From positions 1-16,844 of the forward strand of contig LSSL01003816.1 of the NCBI GenBank assembly GCA_001953115.1: a DNA stretch of 16,844 nt. Direction: 5' to 3'. The stretch is from Smittium mucronatum. Its lineage: Eukaryota; Kickxellomycota; Harpellomycetes; Harpellales; Legeriomycetaceae. The notes beneath the pieces were generated by a model that ran no database searches, was not told where the DNA came from, and worked only from the letters and a program-made list of their open reading frames with translations. Positions 11,243-16,844 of the stretch are shown here, piece after piece (the first letter of the stretch is position 1; every line of letters starts with the position of its first letter). A program made the translations under genes and the position numbers.

Positions 11243-11709
11243 AAAATTACAAAAATTTCACTCAGTTATGAGTACAAGTTAAAGGATAAGTTAGACCGGA
11301 AATTGATTGATTTTCCAAGGAATCTGTTCTTGATGTATCGAAAATCCACATTTCGTCTCTGATCAGAAAATGAAAGCTTATATTTATCGCGAAGAGTACA
11401 TCATATTTTTTTTTGTCTCATATTAAATAAAATAAAATAACTATATTTTATAACTTTTTTCTGATGCGAATTCAATAAAACACTATGTACCGAAATGTAA
11501 TTGAATCAAGAAAATAAATTCTAATTTTCGCTAAAAGAAATGGATTCACCATTCTACTAATAATTCAGCCCCATTGAAAAGTAATTCTCAAACAGAAAAA
11601 GAAATATGAAGAACTAAAGATTGAAAGTAATAAATTAATGAACTCAAGACTAACTAATCAAATGCATCCGAGAAAATCTCTAAAAAAACAATATAGTGCC
11701 ATATTGTAG
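11243..11709 (+). pseudogene. HMG-box (MATA_HMG-like) gene relic, split by spacer or intron
   Basis: Two open stretches together spell an HMG box. The first (11243-11359) ends with LDRKLIDFPRNLFLMYRKST, matching helix 1 of fungal mating-type HMG boxes (P-R-x-x-N-x-F-x-L-Y-R-K). The second, about 200 bases on, reads NNSAPLKSNSQTEKE (11559-11603) in one frame and then KYEELKIESNKLM followed by NQMHPRKSLKK (11602-11691) in the +1 frame, matching helix 3 and the basic tail (K-Y-E-E-L, then PRKS). The AT-rich spacer could be an intron: CTAAT at 11521-11525, just after a TT, lies before an AG at 11536-11537. An in-frame TGA at 11360, a +1 frameshift at the A5 run 11596-11600 and a TAG at 11707 argue for a pseudogene. 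Such proteins bind DNA in the nucleus and control mating or development. The true ends are unknown. Confidence 0.55.
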
Positions 11710-11769
11710 GCCTTGAAAGATAACTTTGCTCAATTTTCCATAGTGGACTTGAAATTAAATTTCAAGTAA

Positions 11770-13380
11770 GTTTAGCCAATCCTTTCTATGAACATTTTAT
11801 TCTCGATTTTATTATTATTAAATAAATTTTAAATAAAAAAAAAATGTAGTGATTTATTTCCTGGAAAGTCAAATTTTGGGTACACTCTAATAATATTTGT
11901 GTTTCGGGAATTAAAATAGACAATACTTGAGACTTAAAACAAGATTGGTATTAATATGTCTTTGTATCACTTTAGTAACATCAAGTGTAAATCGTCTGCA
12001 TTATGAGGCACACATTCACAGAAATATTTGTCCCATGTAAGGGGATTGTCTCATAACAATACTGATTGTTCATCGAAACATATATACTCAAAGACAAAAT
12101 ACAGGAACAGTTCCAAACCAAATTTTCTAATATTTAATCATTTAATTTTCGATTTATTTTTGTTGAAGGAAACCAAATCTTTTCTAATTAATAAGTTTTG
12201 AATTCTTGTGCATCCTTTAGGGTATCATACCAAATATATTATTTTTATGACCAATAGCTTCTAATTTTAGAATAAAAATTACAGTTCAAAATTGCTTCTA
12301 AAAATAAAAAAGGAGAATATAAATGATTCAAGGTTTTATTTTTGTATCTGAATATAAAAACAGCTCGAAAAAAATAGTGTGTATTCTATTTTCTATAAAT
12401 AAAAATATTCTCGTTTATTTAAGTCCTATTATCAAAAGAAAATACATTAATGATCAGTCTAGGAGATTGAATGGAATTTTAAATGAGTCTTTTAATAATC
12501 AATATAAAATTTAAAGCGACAAAAAAATACATTTGAAGAAAAAAGATAAACTGTTTTATTTTAAGCATTTCCAATAAAAAAGGGTATATAATAGCATTTC
12601 GGGATTTGTTTTCAAAATGAAATTGTAAAAATAAAATTAGGTTAAAAGCAGTATAAATTAGATGGAGCATATTATTAAATGAATCTCGTAGTATGTTAAA
12701 TATTTGGGGTACTAATCCCGAATTTAGCACCAATTAATTCATATGTAGCATTAGTCGAAAAATATTTGCAGAGCTCATTGTTCTCTGAGAATCATTATTA
12801 CTGTATGAAGATTACAATTCGGAATAGCTCTATCTTATAAATGTTCAAACTTTATATTAAATATCCATAATTTGCGAAATAAAGTTTATCTTTCTGTTAA
12901 ATTTATTTGATATCCCATTACAATCAACATGCATTAGTACCGTTTTTTCCACAAGATTTAAATAGAATAAATATAAAAATTAGATAAAGTTACGAAAAAA
13001 AAGCAAAGAGAATTGGTTTTAAAGATATGTATTGATCCGTTTCAAGCAAGTAGTGATCCAAATATCAATTCATTCTCGGCAATATTTCTGTTGCTCGATA
13101 GTTACCTTGAATACTAGCTACGATTAAATATCATTAACCGAAAACGAAATCTCCAAAGTATCATTTAATTATTTGATTCTTAGTAGCCTAATGAATTTCA
13201 ACAGTTAGGGAAAGTAATTCAGGTAAATATGCCTGAAAAATTGGATTTATCAGATCAGAATCATTTTAAAGCGAGAGACGAATAGCCCAAATTGAAGTCA
13301 GTAGTGATTCTAAAAGCACGCATAATTATGATTTGTATTTAAAAAATAAAATTTAACCACAGATAATTTTCAAGATTCAT
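11770..13380. other. Decayed unrecognised sequence between HMG relic and proteasome promoter
   Basis: A GTAAGT at 11766-11771 could be a splice donor belonging to the HMG relic, but no matching exon was found. Several + strand frames of 30-63 codons occur (about 12323-12514, 12999-13103 with DPFQASSDPNINSF, 13197-13289 with PEKLDLSDQNHFKARDE), none with a recognisable motif. The composition is intermediate between the desert and the real genes, consistent with an old gene or repeat in decay. The minus strand likewise shows nothing identifiable. Confidence 0.4.
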
Positions 13381-13412
13381 TTTTTGCGAATAAATGCAAC
13401 CCCAATTTCAAA

Positions 13413-13715
13413 GGCGGTACATTAAACTTTATTGGCTCTTTCAGATTTATTTGGGTAAAGTTAGAAAGTAATTTTATTGGCGAATTAGTATTATCAAGTT
13501 ATAGGGCGAAGCAAGTAAATCAGTGACAGTTTGGAATTGGGGAGATAATTAGCCAGTGAAATTGGGATGGTGCATTACATCATAGAAACTGGCCACTTGG
13601 AAACGAGGATGAGTTCCGAGGATCTTATTGGCAAAGACGATTACGAGTTTGGAAATGGGCGGGGAAAGGAAAGAGGAGAATTCTTGTTTTGCTGTTAATG
13701 CAGCCAGACGACTAG
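13413..13715 (+). other. Less AT-rich open stretch with two TGA stops, unrecognised
   Basis: One frame runs 100 codons with only two interruptions, both TGA (13524, 13557). Its last 51 codons are rich in Trp and Arg (NWPLGNEDEF, then YWQRRLRVWKWAGKGKRR). A second frame in the same stretch has an ATG at 13567 and encodes 43 residues ending at a TAA at 13696. Neither resembles a known family. As this lies 160-460 bases upstream of the proteasome start, it is more likely promoter or 5' UTR DNA with a raised GC content than a gene. Confidence 0.3.
13431..13635 (-). promoter_or_regulatory. CCAAT-type boxes and a PACE-like motif upstream of the proteasome gene
   Basis: ATTGGC (minus-strand GCCAAT) occurs at 13431-13436, 13476-13481 and 13627-13632, roughly 450, 400 and 250 bases before the proteasome ATG. 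GCCAAT is the core bound by the Hap/NF-Y complex. The third copy lies in ATTGGCAAA (13627-13635, read on the + strand), which agrees at seven of nine positions with GGTGGCAAA, the PACE element used by Rpn4 in budding yeasts. Whether this organism has an Rpn4-type regulator is unknown, so these are motif matches only. Confidence 0.3.
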
Positions 13716-13785
13716 GCTTGAATAGAAAAAAAAAAAAACAAAAGCAAGCAGAAATACTCGTAGTAGAATTGTTTGTACGAGATAG

Positions 13786-13868
13786 GTAATTCGATTTAAT
13801 AGGAAATACATATATATCAAGAGAAACCTACTGAGGAAAAAAAAACTCCTATTTTTATATTTTATCAG
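13786..13868 (+). other. Possible 5' UTR intron of the proteasome gene
   Basis: A donor-like G/GTAATT starts at 13786 and a pyrimidine/T-rich stretch ends in TTATCAG at 13862-13868, nine bases before the proteasome ATG. At 83 bp it would be close in size to the two coding introns (66 and 74 bp). A TATATAT at 13811-13817 lies inside it; if transcription starts downstream of that box, there is no such intron. Low confidence either way. Confidence 0.3.
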
Positions 13869-13877
13869 GTTTACAAG

Positions 13878-14839
13878 ATGGACAAGAACATTCTTAAGGA
13901 AATCGTCGGTGAACACGAGGGAGGATTTAGTTTTGCCAATGCAAAAAGGAACGAATACCTCACACAAAACGGAGGAGTCATGCCTAATGCAACGAAAACG
14001 GGAACCACCATTGTGGGGCTTATTTATAAGGATGGCGTGGTTTTGGGAGCCGATACCAGAGCTACGGCAGGCACAATAGTAGCGGACAAAAATTGTGCAA
14101 AGATTCACTACATTACTCCAAACATATATTGTTGTGGAGCTGGCACAGCTGCCGATACAGAGTTCACGACGAACATCGTTAGTTCACAGTTGGCTTTACA
14201 TTCGATGAACAGTGGGAGACAAGCCCATGTTTCTACCGCGATGACTCTCCTTAAACAATATCTATTCAGGTAAAATAAAAGATTTAAAGAATTTGATTAT
14301 TGAGGGATAGCTTTTTAACAGTTTATGAAATTTAGATATCAAGGACATGTGAGCGCAGCCTTGGTTCTAGGAGGAGTAGATATTAACGGACCCCATTTGT
14401 ACACAGTGTATCCACACGGCTCTACAGATAAGCTTCCCTTTGTCACGATGGGTTCAGGGTCTTTGGCAGCAATGGCAATTTTCGAAAGTCGATTCAAGCC
14501 AAACATGGAGCGAGACGAAGCAGTTGAGCTTGTAAAAGATGCAATTGAATCAGGTATCTTTAACGATCTTGGCTCAGGAAGTAACGTAGATGTGTGTGTA
14601 ATAACAAAAGACAAGGTTGATTACTTGAGAAACTATGCTAAGCCAAACGAGAGAGTGCCCAAATTAAAGAGTTATAAATTTGCTAGAGGGACCACAGGTA
14701 AATTAGTTGAGAACAATTTTTTTTTAGGTTGAAAACATTAAACCTTTTATTTTATTTTTAAATTATTATAGCGATTATTAGCGAAACGGTTCGCAAGTTC
14801 AATTCAGTTAAGGACGAAGATGCTATGGAGGTGGTATGA
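13878..14839 (+). CDS. PUP1: 20S proteasome subunit beta-2 (trypsin-like), three exons
   Basis: Joined exons 13878-14269, 14336-14697 and 14772-14839 give 273 residues, the usual length for the family (PSMB7 in animals, Pup1 in yeast). It is the trypsin-like protease of the 20S core, made as a proprotein and cut autocatalytically between Gly42 and Thr43 (KTG/TTI). With Thr43 as mature Thr1, all expected catalytic residues are present: Asp17 (D59), Lys33 (K75), Ser129 (S171), Asp166 (D208) and Ser169 (S211); Gly45 of the S1 pocket is G87. Blocks [28 protein letters not shown] and NDLGSGSN are intact, and the C-terminal arm after GTTA, which wraps the neighbouring beta-3 subunit in known structures, is present. 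The start follows from family length and the preceding [11 protein letters not shown] block. A poly(A) signal lies 46 bases after the TGA. The gene is intact and surely functional. Confidence 0.97.
14270..14335 (+). other. Intron 1 of the beta-2 proteasome gene (66 bp)
   Basis: It starts GTAAAA and ends TTTAG, a GT-AG intron interrupting the Arg131 codon after its second base. Removing it restores the conserved L-F-R-Y-Q-G junction exactly. A TTTAAC near 14313-14318 is a reasonable branch point. An earlier AG at 14320-14321 would leave extra residues absent from the family. Confidence 0.93.
14698..14771 (+). other. Intron 2 of the beta-2 proteasome gene (74 bp)
   Basis: Donor GTAAAT follows ACCACAG; the acceptor is TTATAG at 14766-14771. 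Removal joins G/CG into an Ala codon and yields GTTAIISETV, matching the family's GTTA block and C-terminal arm. Without splicing the frame would run on for 11 codons and stop at 14730-14732, removing the arm. An internal TTTTAGG around 14720-14728 is a weaker alternative acceptor. Confidence 0.92.
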
Positions 14840-14884
14840 GAAAAATATTTCAAGCTTTTTGTTTAAATGTGCATTAGTATTTTC

Positions 14885-14890
14885 AATAAA
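14885..14890 (+). terminator. Polyadenylation signal of the beta-2 proteasome gene
   Basis: A canonical AATAAA lies 46 bases after the stop codon, in T-rich DNA. It is well placed for 3' end formation; the cleavage site cannot be read directly. Confidence 0.6.
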
Positions 14891-15514
14891 GGATTTATCA
14901 GATAACAAATGGAGTCGCTATTATCACCATCAGATGGATTAATTTTCATTAGTGTGGATCCAATGATAAAGAATAAGTATAAACTCAGCGGAGCTTCTTT
15001 TAGTTATATTTTTTATTTGTAGTGTGCGTTTTGTGGTAAAATATCACTGACGATGATTTTTTAGTTTATATTTAAATGGGTTGGCTATTGGTGCGTTTAG
15101 AACATAACTTGCCATTGGAGTTGTTTAGTTTAAGAAATTGTGAGTGGGGCATAAATATTAGCAAAGTTTAATTTGAAGCCAGCAAATGCCGACAAAAAGT
15201 AATTTAATCCGATGATCAAAAATGGCATAATTTGAAATAGTATATTTTTACAGCGGCCAAACGAGCTTAAACATACGCGCAGCCATTCGAAAATAAATAA
15301 ATAAATCACTTGACGAGAAATAAACCAACAAATGCGGAATTGCCAGAATGAAAACGCGTTTAGAAATCTAATGGGGAGTCGAAGGAGTTTTAGCAAAATA
15401 TGGGATTGTTAGCAGGGGTCAGATAGGAGAAGGAAGGAAGACTTTAAATGGAGAAGAGGGGAGAGAGGAGAGGGGCCAGGGCAGACGCAAAGAATAGAAG
15501 CGAAAAGAAAGTTT

Positions 15515-15539
15515 GGTTTTGGTTTTGGTTTTGGTTTTG
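15515..15539 (+). repeat. (GGTTTT)4 G tandem repeat
   Basis: Four perfect GGTTTT units plus a trailing G, preceded by a variant GTTT at 15511-15514. Four GG runs could in principle form a weak two-tier G-quadruplex on this strand. It is not a typical fungal telomere repeat (TTAGGG) and is internal to the chromosome here. Its partial complement lies about 400 bases to the right. Confidence 0.85.
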
Positions 15540-15600
15540 AACCAAGTTCAGGCCGTTTATTGATGGGGAAACACCCAGTCCTTTAGAATTTATCGACATT

Positions 15601-15618
15601 TTTTTTTTTTTTTTTTTT
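15601..15618 (+). repeat. Poly-T run of 18
   Basis: Eighteen consecutive T residues, the longest T homopolymer in the window. It could be a decayed retroposon tail on the minus strand or a nucleosome-excluding promoter tract; no target duplication was found beside it. Confidence 0.9.
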
Positions 15619-15945
15619 GTAACTGAAATGCATTTCGCAGTTGGGGTTTTGTTTTTAAGGGAAATTTGTTTTGAAGGCGAATGTGACAATTAAATGCCGA
15701 TATATTATGGATTTGATAGAGACCAGTTTGTGGACAGGCTGGTTATTTTCCCATAGAAATAAAAATAAAAATAATGCTGGTATTTCCTGCCAATAAACCC
15801 CAGACGAAAATTTCGGCCAATAGTATGCTAAATTGATGCATAAAATATGGTGCTGTCGCACAGCTGGCAAATCAAATAGATGGGAAAAAAAGCAGGGTCT
15901 ATAGGCAGAATTCATAAACTATTTCATAGAGCCACAAAAGAACAA

Positions 15946-15978
15946 GAAAAACAAAACTAAACAAAACCAAACCAAACC
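15946..15978 (+). repeat. A/C-rich tract partly complementary to the GGTTTT repeat
   Basis: Units of AACAAAAC and AAACC run without interruption, ending in ACCAAACC. Read on the minus strand they give GGTTT and GTTTTG words that can partly pair with the GGTTTT repeat at 15515-15539, leaving a loop of about 400 bases. Confidence 0.6.
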
Positions 15979-16024
15979 GGATGGGAGAAATACTGAAGTA
16001 ACAAAAAAAATTTAAAAAAAAGAA

Positions 16025-16035
16025 CCCCCCCCCCC
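16025..16035. repeat. Poly-C run of 11
   Basis: Eleven C residues directly before AAAAGCGG, the second of three long C runs. Confidence 0.9.
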
Positions 16036-16319
16036 AAAAGCGGATATTAATGGATGGGAGAAATTACAAGAACTGAAAATTCGCTGGGATATTTTCTTAT
16101 TTAAAAAACACCAAATTGCAGAGTTAAAAAATAAAGTCTACCACCAATTCCCATCGAATAGAAAACGATGGGCTATCATAAAAAAAAAAAAATGGCGGTT
16201 TTAGGGTCCGAAAACAGAGGGATGCTCGTAGCACGCATTTACGGAAAAGTTGGCAGAGTATCGGCTTCTCAGCCACTGGTTTCGTTCTGCTGGGCCAACC
16301 AGTGTCCTGCATCAAGCAA

Positions 16320-16680
16320 ATTGATCCCTCTCCCCCTCTCCCTCCTGCTTTCCAAAATACGACATTTTATATTAATGCATTATGCTTTTTTTTTTAAAAA
16401 AGCAGGACTTTAGAAATTTTGCCTTGATTGATAAAAATTTTAAAAATTTTAAAAAAAAAAGCAAAACCGAAATATTCGTATAAATATTGTTAAAAGGGTT
16501 CTACCACACATTTTATCTGGTCCCCCATCCTCCCTCCAATACTTTTCTATAATACATTCAATACGTATTTGATCCTCTCACTCCAAACCTCCACCCCTGT
16601 CCCCTGATTGTGGCCTTTTATTTCGGATACTTCATTTCAATTCACTTTACGCGTTCATTCCCTCCCTTTTGACTTTTCAG
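16320..16680 (+). promoter_or_regulatory. Pyrimidine-rich promoter/5' UTR of the DUF1748 gene
   Basis: Repeated C/T blocks occur on the + strand (about 16324-16350, 16520-16540, 16575-16605, 16660-16680), a common feature of fungal promoters and 5' leaders. A T10/A6 palindrome with flanking GC at 16383-16404 forms a hairpin. The last bases before the ATG, TTTTGACTTTTCAG, look like a branch site and 3' splice site, so the ATG may directly follow a 5' UTR intron; no convincing donor was identified. No other gene is seen here. Confidence 0.4.
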
Positions 16681-16766
16681 ATGCTTGGCACAATAGTTCA
16701 TTACGCCATAGATTTGGCCTTAGTTTCTGCTTTGTTGGCCGGTATACGGAGAACTTCCGGGCTAAC
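16681..16766 (+). CDS. ATG44: DUF1748 / mitofissin (Atg44-like) protein, first coding exon, partial
   Basis: Exon 1 has 28 full codons plus two bases and starts MLGTIVHYAIDLALVSALLA, then GIRRTSGL. This is the characteristic N-terminus of the fungal DUF1748 family: MLG start, H-Y, an alternating hydrophobic helix, then a basic G-I-R-R-x-x-G-L turn. Family members have roughly 70-95 residues, so about a third is present. Members include Atg44 (mitofissin), a small protein of the mitochondrial intermembrane space that deforms the inner membrane and is needed for mitochondrial fission during mitophagy; some genomes may have paralogues, so the symbol is provisional. The ATG is chosen because the family starts there, although the frame stays open upstream to a TGA at about 16570 without another ATG. 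The exon ends at GTAAGT. The rest lies beyond the window. Confidence 0.8.
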
Positions 16767-16844
16767 GTAAGTTCTTTCTTTCCTTTCTGTCTATTTGTAC
16801 TTTTTGTTTACTTTTTCCCATTCCTTATTCCCCCCCCCCCCCCC
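16767..16844 (+). other. Start of intron 1 of the DUF1748 gene, truncated by window end
   Basis: The donor is a perfect GTAAGT at 16767-16772. The following 70 or so bases are T/C-rich without a branch site or acceptor before the window ends in a C run of at least 15 (16830-16844). At 78 bp or more, it is already longer than either proteasome coding intron. Confidence 0.8.
16830..16844. repeat. Poly-C run of at least 15 at the window edge
   Basis: Fifteen C residues reach the last base. The run may continue outside the window, or the assembly may break in this homopolymer. Confidence 0.9.

Larger units (their letters stand above)
14891..16320. other. Intergenic region between proteasome and DUF1748 genes
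   Basis: About 1.4 kb with no credible gene. Open frames of 63-88 codons on either strand show no motif and begin or end in low-complexity runs. Contents: a GGTTTT repeat (15515-15539), an 18-base T run (15601-15618), an A/C-rich tract (15946-15978), a C run (16025-16035) and an inverted repeat CACTGGT/ACCAGTG (16274-16280 and 16298-16304). Purine-rich DNA around 15420-15510 (GGAGAGAGGAGAGG) suggests promoter or UTR composition. A small RNA gene cannot be excluded. Confidence 0.5.

Noticed and set aside
12323..12733. Overlapping small frames on both strands (63 and 84 codons)
   Set aside because: No recognisable motif; composition equals the surrounding AT-rich DNA and frames of this size are expected by chance.
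13413..13715. Alternative genetic code with TGA as Trp, suggested by TGA-only interruptions
   Set aside because: The proteasome gene ends at a TGA exactly where the family C-terminus is expected and has no internal TGA; other broken frames here also contain TAG and TAA.
13695..14108. Long minus-strand open frame overlapping exon 1 of the proteasome gene
   Set aside because: It is antisense to a well-conserved coding exon and has no family resemblance; its length comes from codon structure on the other strand.
14339..14614. Minus-strand frame of 91 codons over exon 2 of the proteasome gene
   Set aside because: Shadow of a strongly conserved coding exon; no independent motif.
15511..15540. 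GGTTTT repeat as telomeric DNA
   Set aside because: Only four units, internal between two genes, and unlike the usual fungal telomere repeat.
15130..15915. Three minus-strand frames of 81-88 codons (15130-15396, 15444-15689, 15655-15915)
   Set aside because: Their products are low-complexity or unrecognised; one runs through the GGTTTT repeat and the poly-T tract, giving Gln/Asn and Lys runs. No start context or splice support.
16168..16413. Plus-strand frame of 81 codons before the DUF1748 gene
   Set aside because: It starts in an A-run, ends in a T/A palindrome and matches nothing known; it lies in promoter or leader DNA, and its size fits chance in this less AT-rich stretch.
1..16844. 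CRISPR array, bacterial operons or prophage
   Set aside because: Spliceosomal introns, a eukaryotic proteasome subunit and a fungal mitochondrial protein show eukaryotic nuclear DNA; no regularly spaced direct repeats were seen.

Overview
The window looks like nuclear DNA of an AT-rich fungus. Two genes are firmly readable, both on the + strand at the right end: the proteasome beta-2 catalytic subunit (PUP1/PSMB7 family, 13878-14839, three exons with two short GT-AG introns) and the first coding exon of a small protein of the fungal DUF1748 (mitofissin/Atg44) family (16681-16766), cut off by the window end inside its first intron. Short introns (66 and 74 bp), pyrimidine-rich promoter tracts and a DUF1748 protein point to a fungus. 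The very AT-rich intergenic DNA and an HMG-box relic would suit an early-diverging, repeat-laden genome such as those of arbuscular mycorrhizal fungi, but the lineage cannot be fixed from this window.

Layout. 1-600: moderately AT-rich to AT-rich DNA with no recognisable gene. About 690-2307: a decayed + strand element whose core (1240-1550) is a broken MULE (Mutator-like) transposase; the first catalytic Asp block, the conserved PLVF block and the second Asp block are all legible, but separated by stops and a frameshift. 2310-10580: more than 8 kb of extremely AT-rich DNA with no credible gene, only homopolymer tracts, short tandem repeats and a few less AT-rich islands. About 10586-10985: a mariner-like terminal sequence followed by an open frame that could be the N-terminal DNA-binding part of a Tc1/mariner-type transposase (tentative). 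11243-11709: the two halves of an HMG box most like the fungal mating-type (MATA_HMG) class, split by an AT-rich spacer that may be an intron and broken by a stop and a frameshift. 11770-13380: decayed, unrecognised sequence. 13380-13877: a less AT-rich promoter/5' UTR region for the proteasome gene with CCAAT-type motifs, a PACE-like motif and a possible 5' UTR intron. 14840-16680: intergenic DNA with a poly(A) signal, an unusual GGTTTT repeat with a partly complementary partner, poly-T and poly-C runs, then the pyrimidine-rich promoter of the DUF1748 gene.

Overall: a pair of conserved housekeeping genes sits beside a graveyard of at least two, perhaps three, dead coding units (DNA transposons and an HMG-box gene) embedded in AT-saturated DNA. 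The two intact genes have no known direct partnership: one is the trypsin-like protease site of the 20S proteasome, the other a mitochondrial membrane-fission factor used in mitophagy; both belong broadly to protein and organelle quality control.
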